Shown in pieces: positions 49,300 to 60,679 of a stretch of 64,000 nt of DNA (positions within the stretch are counted from its first letter, which is position 1; each line of letters opens with the position of its first letter). The notes beneath the pieces were generated by a model. That model did not search any database. It saw only the letters and a list, made by a program, of their open reading frames with translations, and was not told the DNA's origin. A program made the translations under genes and the position numbers. Source of the DNA: Aradus depressus (taxonomy: Eukaryota > Arthropoda > Insecta > Hemiptera > Aradidae); NCBI GenBank assembly GCA_963662175.1, contig OY759223.1:7535549-7599548 (forward strand). The letters run 5' to 3'.

Positions 49300-50048
49300 T
49301 TTTTATATTAAGCCTCCCCCCTAATCCCGCTTTTCCTTTAATCGATTTGACTGAAGAACAATAGGTTAGGTCGTTAGCGGGTTCTGGATTCAAATATAAA
49401 ATAATATTATCATGTTGATGTTCACACACACACAGACAACATTTTTTTTCCTACTTGGAATCTAGAGATCAGAAAACACGAAATTCAGTTGAAAACTCAG
49501 CATCGAATTTTTGACCGATTACATAACTTTCCCTATACTTTGTATAGCTGAGGAAGTAAAATATTGTTTTATTTATTTATGAAAATATTAGTTATTGAAT
49601 TAATCATTTCAAAAATGATCAGTGATTGAAAGTCGTGATTTAGTCGTCATTGCTGACCGGTACCAATGCATAAACAAACATAGCAATTAAACTTAAGATC
49701 AGCTCACCTTGAAACGTGACTATATATAACTCAGGATCTTCTCCAGAGTATCTTCACTACAAGATCTAGCTAGACACAAGATTAATGACTCTACAAAAGA
49801 CGGGTATTATTGGGCAAATGATCTCTAATCATTGATTTCAAGGGTCATGTTTATGTAAGGTGTATGAAAAAAAATTGCATTGAATCATATTTGTTTGTAA
49901 TGAACTATAGTTACAAGATTGGTATGGATTAATTTGCTTGGGCTAAAAATAATAATTATTATTATAATCAATAGTTGACTTACATTGGGACTTGTGACTG
50001 TGACGATATATTTATTACAATACTGACTTGTATTATATTTTATGTCGA

Positions 50049-50234
50049 GGTTAGGTTAGGTTAGGTTTTATGACTCATGCCCGGGCTTTAACTAAGAGGT
50101 CATATCGCCTACTATCAGAGCGCTCTTTCGTCACTCTGGTGAACATGAGCCCTACTCTACTGTGGGAGTCCCAAATTTTGCCTACCCTAAATTTTTATTC
50201 ACCTAGGGCAGGGGTCTTTAACGAGTACCTGAAG
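50049..50234 (-). repeat. SINE, 5'-truncated, 12-bp TSD
   Basis: Starts with three GGTTA units (tail reversed) and stops at TTTAACGAGTACCTGAAG, so only the 3' half exists. Flanks ATTTTATGTCGA (50037-50048, 50235-50246). Confidence 0.93.
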
Positions 50235-50286
50235 ATTTTATGTCGATATATTAATTACAATACGGAATTGTATTAGTATTATATTT

Positions 50287-50668
50287 GAGGAGTTTGGAGC
50301 CAGAGCGGACCAACCCACAATTTTTCGGAAAATGAGTTATTACCATCCTGATGTTGGCATAGGTACCCTTTTTCAAAACCAGTGTGGATCACTTAGTTTC
50401 TTCACTTCAGTGATAGATAGCAGCACTTTAAGTTTAGTCCACAAATATTTTGTGCATATATTTTCAAAGTCACAATGGATCATACGGCCTTCAAAAACTT
50501 TATAGAACACAAAAAGGGATCACTCATCCAATACTATTCTAAAATTTCAAATATAAATAAATATTTGGGGCCCATTTATGGAGATAAACAAAATGTACTA
50601 AATTTTCAATTGCCATTTTCTTCCTGTTCAGTTTCAACCAGTTGGTCCGCTCTGGCTCCAAACTCCTC
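50287..50668 (+). mobile_element. 382-bp inverted-repeat element, copy 2
   Basis: Almost identical to 2149-2531, including the ends. Flanks ATTT/AATT against an ATTT pre-insertion site inferred from neighbouring minisatellite units. A frame starting MDHTAFKNFIEHKKGSLIQY is open here but interrupted by stop changes in copy 1, so it is probably not a gene. Confidence 0.82.
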
Positions 50669-51060
50669 AATTGATGTCGATATATTGTTTACAAACAGAC
50701 TTGTATTATATATTATGTCGATATATTAATTACAATACGGATTTGTATTAGTATTATATTTGATGTCAATATATTGTTTACAATACGGACTTGTATTAGT
50801 ATTATATTTGATGTCGATATATTGTTTACAATACGAACTTTTATTATATATTATGTGGATACATTAATTACAATACGGACTTGTAATATATTTCGTGTCG
50901 ATATATTATGGCGATGTAACAATATGTTACAATAGTTTATGTGGTTTTAAATTAACTGAGTTTTGGATACACATATACATTTCATGTCGATATATTAATT
51001 ACAATACGGACTTGCATTATATTTTATGTCGATATATTACATCGCCAGTTACAATAGTTT

Positions 51061-51910
51061 TCAAGTTGAGACCCCCTCCTTCCCATACCTTCACCGCTTT
51101 ATACTTTGACCATGCAAGAAGCAAAATGGGTAGAATATATATTCATGAAACCTACAGGTTATCTCATGATGGTGAAATTTGCAATACAGGCTATGGGGCG
51201 TCAAAAATGGTAAATTAATTGAGGGACCTGTTAGGAAGTAACCCATTTCTTTAAAAAAATTTGCAACGGCTAAAACTAATCTTGAATCGAAAAAAAAATA
51301 TATACATATAAATTAAAAGAAAGAAAAGTAATTATCGATAATCGTGTCTCACGATTTATTTTTCTGTCTTTGACTTAACATGAAAGTTTTGAAAAAATAA
51401 ATATACAAGTTTAATCGTGACCTACACTGATTAGTATACTTAAGTTTTCTAATTACTTCCCCAGCACAAAATAATCAATCAAGTTTTTGCATCCAAATCC
51501 AATTGACATTGTGATAAAAATCTATAGTTGACATATCCAAGGACGTCTGAATCCTTACGGATATGTCGGCCTTACATCGGCAGTTATTGACATTCTTGAT
51601 TTGATCCCCCCTTCCCTTCGGCTGATTCCGCAAAAAAATAATAAGTGTCGTCCTTATAGGACTTTGAATTAACGTATAAAATTTCTTGTTAATTCATTTA
51701 TTACAACTGCAGTTATTATAGTTTTTGTGTTGATCCTAGTCCTAATTCTCTTTTACTTTGATCGAGTTGCCTGGAAATCAATAGTTTTCGTCGTTATAGA
51801 GTTTTGGATACACTTATAAAATTTCTTGTTGCTACATTAATTCTATCGGGAGTTATCGTGATCACGGACACACACAGACATACGAGAATCTAACGAGATT
51901 GAAGATAGTT
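51061..51910. repeat. Unclassified DNA followed by a Repeat A copy
   Basis: 51061-51445 shows nothing recognised. 51450-51910 is Repeat A plus strand: TACTTCCCCAGCACAAAATA, two or three internal units (ATTTATTACAACTGCAGTTA; ATTAATTCTATCGGGAGTTA), ending in ACACACACAGACA. Confidence 0.65.
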
Positions 51911-52088
51911 TGGAAGTGGGGAAACGAAGAAAGACCTCCGAATCCTGAATGTCATTTTGAATTCTCAAATTGAAGTTTCAGCAAAACTTGTGATGAAATA
52001 TACATCAACCACAGTTGAAGCGAATATTAATAAATGGAAAAATCAATGTCATAAAAGAAAAGCGCTTTTACATGAGGAAGCTCTCTTA

Positions 52089-52396
52089 GTTATAATGACT
52101 CATGCCCGGGCTTTAACTACAAGGTCATATCGCCTACTACCAGAGCGCTCCTTCATCATTCTGGTGAACATGAGCCCGACTCTACTATGAGACTATTTCA
52201 AATGTTGCCTACCTAGGTTTATTCATTGACATCGTATAGGCTCGGGACCGTCTCTCAACGTCCCATCCGAAGGACGGCGTGCTGAAGTTTATTTTACCCT
52301 CCAGATAGAATAAACTAAGATCCTCGGCCGGGTTTTGAACCCCAAATCTTGAGCTCAATAAGCAAGCACGCCTACCACTGATCTACCGGCGCCCTC
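52089..52396 (-). repeat. SINE (minus), nearly complete, about 9-bp TSD
   Basis: AATGACTCATGCCCGGGCTT through TGATCTACCGGCGCCCTC. Flanks GCTCTCTTA (52080-52088, 52403-52411), extendable with mismatches. Confidence 0.88.
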
Positions 52397-52450
52397 AAGG
52401 ATGCTCTCTTAATGATTATGTAGGGCTTAGAAAAGCTTCCTTAATTAGTT

Positions 52451-52650
52451 ATTGTGACTCCTGCCCGGGCTTTAACTACGAAGTCATATCGTCTACTACC
52501 AGAGCTCTCTGGTGGACATCAGCCCGACTCTACAATGGGAGTCCTAAATTTTGCCTACCCAGGTTTAGTTACCTAGGGTAAGTGTCTTTAATTGGTCCTA
52601 TACGAAGGATGGCGTGCTCAAGGTTTTTTTTACCTCCCAGATAAAAACTC
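52451..52650 (-). repeat. SINE (minus), 5'-truncated
   Basis: GACTCCTGCCCGGGCTTTAA, GGTGGACATCAGCCCGACTC, ATGGCGTGCTCAAGG, TTTTACCTCCCAGATAAA. No head. Confidence 0.82.
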
Positions 52651-52739
52651 GTCGCTAGAGAAAGCTCCCTTTTATTACCAGGTATATTAACTAGTCGCAA
52701 AAACTTAAATGGAAGAGATAAATATATAAAAAGGTGTCA

Positions 52740-52800
52740 ATGAAAAAAGTCGTCGGTGAATCACCAGCGATGTACTTCCCCATCAGCTTCTAGTGAGTGT
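52740..52800 (+). repeat. Repeat A hairpin end
   Basis: GTCGTCGGTGAATCACCAGC GATGTACTTCCCCA, directly upstream of the LINE fragment; the rest of the element is missing. Confidence 0.65.
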
Positions 52801-52879
52801 TCTCAAACAAAGTGAAGTGATAATTAGGCTAAATAGACACTAACGAGAAAGATCAATACATTTCCCTAATTTTTTCTAA

Positions 52880-53440
52880 CTCAAAAAACACTTTTTTATA
52901 TACGACGCAATTCTCAAACCTATGTGGAGTTACGGACTTCAACTCTGGTGTTTTGCCAAGGCTTCCATTCAGCGCATCCAATCCTTTCAATCCAAAATCC
53001 TTCGTACAATAGCCAATGTTACTTACTCCAACAAAACTTCACACTGACCTTAAACGTATCTTTTGTGACCGAAGTTGCTAAATCCAAGTATAAAAAATTA
53101 TCTTTCTTAGTTCCCACAATGATCCTCTAGTCTGTGCCCTCCATTCTGCCATACTGCCCCAACGACGGCTTAAGCGTCAATGGCCTAGAGACCTCCTTAG
53201 CAGCAGCAGTGGCAGTGTCACTGATTAGTTACAAATGAGAGGAAATCAGTGACTAGGGTGTGTCACCACTGGGTGATTTTTCCCCACTTGACATTGCCAT
53301 TATCTCTCTATTAGCACATTCGCTTGTTGTATTTATTTTTATATAGTTGTAAATATCTGTTTGTAAAAAAAAACAATATTCCTGTTGGCTACTCAAAGAG
53401 TTGTAAAATGAGATGGCCTAGATAGCCCGTCATTAATAAT
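52880..53440 (+). pseudogene. Jockey-like LINE, reverse transcriptase end and 3' UTR
   Basis: Frames give KPMWSYGLQLWCFAKASIQR, IQSFQSKILRTIANVTYSNK, T-x-x-D-L-K-R, then QRRLKRQWPRDLLSS. This is the K-P-x-x-x-Y-G-x-Q-L-W ... F-Q-S-K-x-L-R-x-I segment near the end of Jockey-clade reverse transcriptases. Frameshifts and stops. A 3' UTR with AGCAGCAGCAGTGGCAGTG and a TGTAAATATCTGTTTGTAAA segment follows. Confidence 0.75.
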
Positions 53441-53529
53441 ACACACCGAAATCACGGTCAATGTACTTCCCCACCTCGAATTATTTATTAGATCTTGTTA
53501 GCAGCAGCAGTGACAGGTAAATTTGTAAA

Positions 53530-54090
53530 TGGAATTTTTTCAAGAGCATCGTATAGGGTAAATAAATGAAAGCTTTTTGAAGTACAAATTCAACAATATA
53601 TATGATATTTTTTAAACATTTTTCGGGAAAAACGCTTAAAAATTGCTGACCCCCACCCTTATCACCAAAAAGATCGCTCAGAAAAATCTGAAAAAAATCA
53701 TGAACATTGAAAATTAGGTGTAGATTGAGCCAAAATTATCAAGATTGAAAAATTCTAGCTCGATCAATTGTTATAAACAATTTAATTGTTTATTTCCTTA
53801 TAACTGCAGAACCATTGGTTTTAGAGAAAACATATTTCTCACGATGTAAAAAACATCTTTTGTCCTTACACGTTTTCAAAATTTATTATAAAAATTATTT
53901 AAAATTTGTTATCTCCTACTCTACCTCCATAAGTATAAATCAGAAAAATTTGATGAAAATCAGGAACATTGACTATAAGGTGTAAATTGAACGAATAGTT
54001 ATCACGAGTGCATTACTATTAATAATTTAAGTGGGTGACTGATGGCACGGAACACTAATTGTGCAAGTATAGTTTGCACTTGACCGATTT
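53530..54090. repeat. Dispersed repeat, second copy of 37010-37400
   Basis: AGAGCATCGTATAGGGT, TTTTTCGGGAAAAACGC, TATCACCAAAAAG, GATCAATTGTTATAAACAAT, GGCACGGAACACTAATTG. Longer than the first copy through an internal repeat of the GAAAAATTTGATGAAAAT segment. Confidence 0.72.
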
Positions 54091-54339
54091 TTTTTAAATA
54101 AAAAATATCAAAGTTCACATTGTAATCTCTATATTTATGTTTGTTATACAACGCATTGTATTAGTATGTATATATATATACAAATGTATGTAATATTACT
54201 TACTGTGGAATGGACTTGATACGAAGTGAAGTGAAGCGCGGGCTGTAGGGGAAGTGGCGGCCGGGACTGAGCCGGGGGACTGTGGCCGTACCAAGGGGGG
54301 AGCACATATATACAGGTTTGATAAACCTGCCCAAGGTCG

Positions 54340-54935
54340 GCGTCTACCTGGAGCTTCTCCAAAGTCTACCTGGAGCTTCTTCAACATCTACCTGGGGCTT
54401 ATCCAACGTCTACTTGGAACTTATCCAACATCTACCTGGGGCTTATCCAACGTCTACCTGGAACTTATCCAACGTCTACCAGGAACTTACTGGTAGCTTA
54501 TCCAACGTCTACCTGGGGCTTCTTCAACATCTACCTGGGGCTTATCCAACGTCTACCTGGAGCTTCTCCAACGTCTACCTGGAGCTTCTCCAACGTCTAC
54601 CTGGATCTTCTTCAACATCTACCTGGGGCTTATCCAACATCTAGCTGGAGCTTCTCTAAGGTCTACCTGGAACTTCTCCAACATCCTGGTAGCTTATCCA
54701 ACGTCTAGCTGGATCTTCTCCAACATCCTGGTAGCTTAACCAACGTCTAGCTGGATCTTCTCCAACATCCTGGTAGCTTAACCAACGTCTAGCTGGATCT
54801 TCTCCAACATCCTGGTAGATTATCCAACGTCTAGCTGGATCTTCTCCAACATCCTGGTAGCTCATCCAACGTCTAGCTGGATCTTCTCCAACATCCTGGT
54901 AGCTTATCCAACGTCTACTTCTATCTGGAGCTTCT
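54340..54935. repeat. Minisatellite: 22-bp units, then 42-bp compound units
   Basis: The left part repeats CTTATCCAACGTCTACCTGG + 2 bp (22 bp). The right part alternates CCAACGTCTAGCTGGATCTT with CTCCAACATCCTGGTAGCTT in 42-bp units, six times. Open frames on both strands are by-products. The flank at 54235-54340 is GC-richer (GGAAGTGGCGGCCGGGACTG) with no recognised gene. Confidence 0.92.
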
Positions 54936-56385
54936 TCAACTTCTACCTGGAGACTTTCCTGTGTCTACTAGAGCTTCTCCAGCAGTTTCTCTTGAGCTCT
55001 TTCAGTAGGCCGACTGACGCATTAGAGTAACTATATCTCTAGTAGGCTTCAGCGTCCTGGAACTGAAGGAGTAGAGTCAGACAAGTATACAACACGGGGG
55101 CGAACCCCCTCAGAATTAGAGATACACTAGATATTAGTTTGAAACTTAGTTATTTAAAGTAGTCACATGAAAACTGGCTCAGTTCAAATCACTATTTATT
55201 AATAAATTTTCAACTACAAAATCATTTGAATAAAAATTTTATATTATGGTAATTAGCTACAGAAAATGAAAAAAAAATAGTAAAATTTTTTGAACTAATA
55301 AATTCCCCATCATTTATAAATGAAAAAAAATGTAGAATCTACATTGTACATGACATTATCGATTATATAAAATATCAATTACTTATGCATAAGCCTTTGA
55401 ACTCAAAACTACTCGATCGGTAGATACTGCACTATTCCTTATGGGGACAGTATACTATAAGCGTTACTATCAGCGAATTTTATGTAAAACTCTTAAAAAC
55501 CTAAATTTATTTATACATTGTTTCGAAATAACTGTTATAGTTATTATTTTTTCTCGGGCAGTTTCAACGGTATGATAGTAAGTATATCACTCTCTATCCG
55601 GAAAAATAATTTTTTTTTTATTGTTCAAAAAATAAAATAAATTCATAAAAATCGTATTACCTATATAAAAACTTTAAGTCTTGTTTTCATTCAATTTTTA
55701 CTATTCACTTTACTGTTATTTGTTCATTTATTGTATATTCCATTCTTTGAGACCTGAGGAAGGGGATGTTGATCACCCCAAAATTACATCCTGAAAAAAG
55801 ATTTATCTATAGAAATATAATTATAAAATATTCATAATTAAAATATAAATAGTATCTATAGTACAAGGATATATTCATGTATCTTCCATTATGTATTATC
55901 TATTTAAATATTATTTTTTATCTCATGTATGTTTGTGTTTTAAAATTTAGAAGTAAAAGGAGAAGAGTTTATTATAACAGTGGTATTTACAGAGGTACAA
56001 CTATACAATAAGGTTCCTTAACCATTACCCTTATACACTAAACACAAATCAAAAATAATCAGTTAAATTAAAAACAATGCTACTGCTTAAGAGTAAATTA
56101 AAAAAAAAAAACTCTTAAAGAAAAAGAAAAACAAAAAAATACAAAGTAACTGAAATGAATAGAAAATAAATGAATAAACATTCAAAAACAGAAATTATAA
56201 TTTAAAATTGTGAACGGATATTTTTGTGTTTCCCTTCCTGAGTTTTCTCTATTTTCTTTACCAAAACGTTTTTTGATTTGTGTCACACTTAAGTAGAAAG
56301 TTTTTACTGAAATTTATTCGGTTATTATTTACCATTTATTAAGTCGTATTAATTTCTATTATAATTTTATAACATGTATGATAAC
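54936..56385. other. AT-rich intergenic DNA
   Basis: After the minisatellite I see no repeat family, RNA gene or exon I can name. The ACCTGAGGAAGGGGATGTTG segment near 55750 is isolated. Confidence 0.4.
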
Positions 56386-56389
56386 TAGG

Positions 56390-56985
56390 CTCAAATCCTC
56401 GCTATTCCAATGCCTCCTCAATAAACAATCTTCTCCCTCTGATTAGCCTCTTATTCCCCTTCCTCCATACTTTCCCTCTCCTTAACATCAATTTCTTGTT
56501 TCTTTGTCTTTTTCTTATTTATTTTATTTATCTTTTCATCTTCATCCTTTTATTTTATTTATTTATTTCATAAGTTTTCCTTAAATTAATTTTATATCAA
56601 GCCTGGGCTAGATTCCCTCCTCCATAATCTTGATTTTTATATACATACTGTTTTTTCTTTTTATTTTATTTCATCCTCTACATATTTATTTAGACTCATT
56701 TATCTTCTTTTGATTTCTCCTTAAAGAATCTGTAATTTAACTTTCTTTTTACTAAGTATTATTTATTTATTTTTTATTTTTATCATCATTATCTATTTTA
56801 TTTTTATTTTATTATTTTTTTTATTTAGTTTTATTTATTTTGCTCTTGGTTTTATCCACTGGGCTTTATCACATCACTGATATTTCATTTTATTTGTTAC
56901 TCTGTCCAGTGACTGTCATGTATTTATTCTTGGGGGACCTCGGTCCCAGAATAAAATGTATTTTCATTTCATTTCAAATCTTATG
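56390..56985 (+). repeat. LINE 3' UTR, copy 1 (TTTCA tail)
   Basis: Ends TTATTCTTGGGGGACCTCGG TCCCAGAATAAAATG, then TTTTCATTTCATTTCA. The same end closes the LINE at 60680-60890. Upstream part TCTTATTCCCCTTCCTCCAT is pyrimidine-rich. No protein-coding part. Confidence 0.75.
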
Positions 56986-57895
56986 ATTCACAATTAATAT
57001 CTGAAATTAATATTAAACCGAACCAGAAGATTATGATTATTTTGACTTAAATTTTAAAGGTCAAATATTTATTAATTTATATTTATATTGATAAGATCCT
57101 TTCTTGTTCATAAATAAAATTTATTATGTACTTAGGCGAAGGTATAATTTGATTTTTAAACAAGTTCTAATTGTATTTTGTTGTTCTTTACTTGAACTGT
57201 AAGTGATAGATGTACTTAATTTCTTCTTTATTTGTAAATTATGACGACTACACTCTGACGGTCGTCTTTGGTGTAAGATTTTTGATGTTCGAAATATTTG
57301 TGAATTTTATATATAAATATATAAAGACTTAATAATAAATTTTGGAATACAAACACATAGGTATGAGATAGAATACCGATTATTAAAAAAACAAAAATGT
57401 AGTTAACTTTTTGATTGCATCCCGTCGTTATCATAAATCCCTAATGAATATAACGGAAGTGGCCCCATTCTATAAAAAGGATACACTGATTGTGTAGAAA
57501 ACAATAGAGGAATACTCTTCTTCTCATAGATAATAAATAGATAAATAGTTGTAAATATTCAGCAGTCGAACGAATGGACATTTAAAAAAAAAAAAAAAAA
57601 CTTTACACTAGTGTTAATTCAAAATATGGAATGAGTTTTTGGTTATTTATAAGTACCTAATTGAGAACATGGTGCTTTCAAATCAAACTGAATTTTTGTG
57701 GTTCCAGAAATTGGGAATCTTATATTTCACTTCTTCGTCTATACAAAATAGTAAGAGGGGATTTATGCAATCGGACAAAAATTCGGTATCGACTTTTCCA
57801 CGAAATTTCATGTATACTGTCTTCTCAACTCCTAAAATGGGTCATTCCTTGTCAAGTGAGCCATCTTGTAGGTCTGACAACTATATATATTTTGT
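56986..57895. other. AT-rich stretch with a worn Repeat A fragment
   Basis: 57725-57850 (CACTTCTTCGTCTATACAAA, GGGATTTATGCAATCGGAC, CGAAATTTCATG) is a diverged minus-strand Repeat A end. The rest is unrecognised. Confidence 0.45.
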
Positions 57896-58672
57896 GAAGT
57901 GACATGACTAAGATCTGATGGATGATATAATAGTGATTTTTTGAAACCAATTGAAGATAGATAGTTATTATGATTCATGCACGGGCTTTTAACTATGAGG
58001 TCATATCGGCTACTACCGATCTTTCGACACTGGTGGTTATGAGGCCGACTCTACTATGAGAGTTAAAAATTATGCCTACCCTAAATTAGGCCTAAAAAAC
58101 TTTAAACAAATTTTTAAGGTCGGTAACTTATTTTTCTTCGAGTTATAGAGGTAATAAGTTTCAAATAATCGAGTTGTAAAGGTTGTAAAATAAAACATTG
58201 CTATGTTCGAGATACAGAGGTCCAATTTATTTTTTCCAGTTATAGAGGGAAAATATGTACCAAAATGGCTTGTAGGGGACTCACTGATTATTTCGACTAA
58301 TAGAGGGTTGAGATTTTGAGTAATGGAGGTTTTGGGGCTTGAAGGGAAAGGAACAAAACTTTTTTTCGAATTTTGGAGGTTTTCGACTTATTGAGGTTCG
58401 ACTTAAAGAGGTTCTACTGTAATAATATATATACCTATTTTTATATATTGACTTTTGTAAGTTGAAAATTATTAGGCTTAATTTAGGGTAGGCAAAATTT
58501 TGGACTCTCATAGTAGAGTCGGCCTCATGTCCACGAGAGTGTCGAAAGAGCGCTCTGGTAGTAGCCGATATGACCCCATAGTTAAAAGCCCGGGCATGAA
58601 TCATAATAACTATCTTCCATAGGTTTCAAAAAGTCACAGTTATATCAGATCGTAGTCATGTCACTTCGGTGA
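57896..58672. mobile_element. Fold-back element with mirrored SINE halves and a Tigger-like loop
   Basis: The left arm 57896-58090 (GAAGTGACATGACTAAGATC ..., then SINE minus strand) pairs with the right arm 58470-58672 (SINE plus strand ..., AGTCATGTCACTTC). Both SINE halves share private changes (GGCCTCAT, GTAGCCGATATGACC). The loop 58090-58470 has a Tigger-like end, CGACTTAAAGAGGTTCTACTG before TA at 58420. Confidence 0.85.
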
Positions 58673-59044
58673 GGTTTCAGCTAACATTTAGGTAAGGAAA
58701 AAATTCATCCTTGAAAATCTGACCATAGAATCACGACTGTGAAATATCCGGGCTTGAGCGGTCGATAGTAAGATAAGAATGAAATACCCATGCGTCACAA
58801 ATCCTGAACAGAATGGCTTATATCTTCTGAGAAATATATTTCGCAATGTCAACAACCGCTTCATCCACGATATAAAAATAATAAACATGGTTGATGTCTT
58901 TAAAGAACCCTATTAGGATCTGACGTCGATAGATTTTTGGTTGCATTGTAATTTCTGAGATGACAATGATGCAATCACAAATACTTAACAAATTAGCCAA
59001 TTATTTTAAAAATAATAATAATAAAAGTATTAACTTTTAAAACA
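58673..59044. other. Short stretch, nothing recognised
   Basis: AT-rich with no repeat family, exon or RNA gene that I can support. Confidence 0.4.
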
Positions 59045-59449
59045 AAAACGTCATCGGTGGATTACCGGCTATGTACTTCCCCAGCAGGAATTATTAAATT
59101 AAGTTTTCGCTCTCCCTCCGTAGCCAATCGACCGTTAAGGCTAAAACTCAATATTTGACTTACTGCTGAATCCTCATACTAAATTTTATGTCGATTCATT
59201 CTATATATCGGCAGTTATTGGGATGTTTGTGTTAAGTCTTCACTCTCCCAGGTCAGATTTGTTTTCGATGTCCCTAGAGAAGCTCATATTTTGCCCTGGT
59301 ACTCCGAGTTGAAATGGCTCAAACCCCCCTACCGCCGAAACTACCTCCTAGGCTCCTTCCTCTTCCTAATGCTTAAATCCAAAGAACCCTACTACCTCTA
59401 CCAAATGTTTCGATTCCAGTCCTCTGTTCACCAGAGGCACACTAGATCC

Positions 59450-60040
59450 CGTCCTTCAGACCCATCGCTCCTCGGCCTTCCACAACTCGTTCCTTATCCA
59501 GGCCTCCTCTCTTTGGAACTCCCTGCCTCCCCCTATCCACCACTCTCCTTCCGTGGCTTCCTTCAGACCTCTTCATCCCCTCCCATCGCTCCTCGGCCTT
59601 CCACAACTCGTTCCTTATCCAGGCCTCCTCTCTTTGGAAATCCCTGCCTCCCCCTATCCACCACTCTCCTTCCGTGGCTTCCTTCAGACCTCTTCATCCC
59701 CTCCCATCGCTCCTCGGCCTTCCACAACTCGTTCCTTATCCAGGCCTCCTCTCTTTGCAACTCCCTGCCTCCCCCTATCCACCACTCTCGTTCCGTGGCT
59801 TCCTTCAGACCTCTTCATCCCCTCCCATCGCTCCTCGGCCTTCCACAACTCGTTCCTTATCCAGGCCTCCTCTCTTTGGAACTCCCTGCCTCCCCCTATC
59901 CACCACTCTCGTTCCGTGGCTTCCTTCAGACCTCTTCATCCCCTCCCATCGCTCCTCGGCCTTCCACAACTCGTTCCTTATCCAGGCCTCCTCTCTTTGG
60001 AACTCCCTGCCTCCCCCTATCTGCCACTCTCCTTTCGTGA
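59450..60040 (+). repeat. 121-bp tandem array in LINE coding sequence (about 4.7 units)
   Basis: Unit: CCCATCGCTCCTCGGCCTTC, CACAACTCGTTCCTTATCCA, GGCCTCCTCTCTTTGGAACT, CCCTGCCTCCCCCTATCCAC, CACTCTCCTTCCGTGGCTTC, CTTCAGACCTCTTCATCCCC. Units start near 59460, 59581, 59702, 59823 and 59944 and are almost identical. Because 121 is not a multiple of 3, each unit falls in a different frame. Confidence 0.93.
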
Positions 60041-60455
60041 CTTCCTTCAAATCTTCATTATTCCTATTCCTCTTCGCTAAACAATCCACTCCCCTTTGAT
60101 TAGTTCTTCATCTCTCTATTTTCCCATTCGTCAACATAAATTTTCTAATCATTTAAGTTATTTACTTATCCAATTTTTTATTCTATCATAATAAATATTA
60201 TTCCCATTTTGTTCATTTTACATATTTTTATCATTCATTCATTTATTTTTTATTTTATTGTTACTATTATTTTTCTTCATCTTTCTCTTCACACTTCTAA
60301 AATTAATTTTATTTCAAACCTTGTCTGGGCATCCTTTCATCTCCTTTATATTTAACCATCATTGTATTATGCTCTGTATATTTTTATTAATTTATTTTAT
60401 TTTATTGTACGTTTTTTTTCTTATTTTTCATCATAATGAAGCTATTAATTTTATG

Positions 60456-60679
60456 GGCGTTAGGTTAGGTTTTATGACTCATGCCCGGGCTTTAACTACG
60501 AGGTCATATCGCCTACTACCAGAGCGCTCTTTCGTCACTCCGGTGGACATGAGCCCGACTCTACTGTGGGAGTCCTAAATTTTGCCTACCCTAAATTTTT
60601 ATTCACCTAGGGTAGGGGTCTTTAACGAGTACCTCACATCGTACAGGCTCGGGACCATCGCTTAACGTCCCATCCGAAG
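60456..60679 (-). repeat. SINE, 5'-truncated, 9-bp TSD
   Basis: GGCGTTAGGTTAGGTTTTAT to TTAACGTCCCATCCGAAG. Flanks AATTTTATG (60447-60455, 60680-60688). It sits in the LINE 3' UTR. Confidence 0.9.

Larger units (their letters stand above)
48165..49556 (+). repeat. Repeat A split by a LINE end that is split by a SINE
   Basis: Repeat A parts: 48165-48595 (from GTCGGTGAATCACCGGCAAT) and 49300-49556 (to AGCTGAGGAAGTAAAA). In between is a LINE-like 3' end (48600-48818 plus 49166-49299), and inside that a SINE at 48819-49165. Confidence 0.82.
49995..51060. repeat. Minisatellite, about 46-bp unit, with two insertions
   Basis: Units of TTATGTCGATATATTAATTA, CAATACGGACTTGTATTAT, with variants (GTTTACAATACG). 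Interrupted by a SINE (50049-50234) and by the 382-bp element (50287-50668). The end near 51030 repeats TGTCGATATATTACATCG. Confidence 0.85.

Noticed and set aside
49995..51060. CRISPR-like regular repeats
   Set aside because: Eukaryotic AT-rich minisatellite without unique spacers.
54254..54865. Protein-coding genes in the 22/42-bp repeat
   Set aside because: Frames on both strands follow from unit lengths and absence of stops; no domain, no splice context.
59291..60040. A 249-codon gene
   Set aside because: It is a LINE C-terminus followed by a 121-bp array read in rotating frames.
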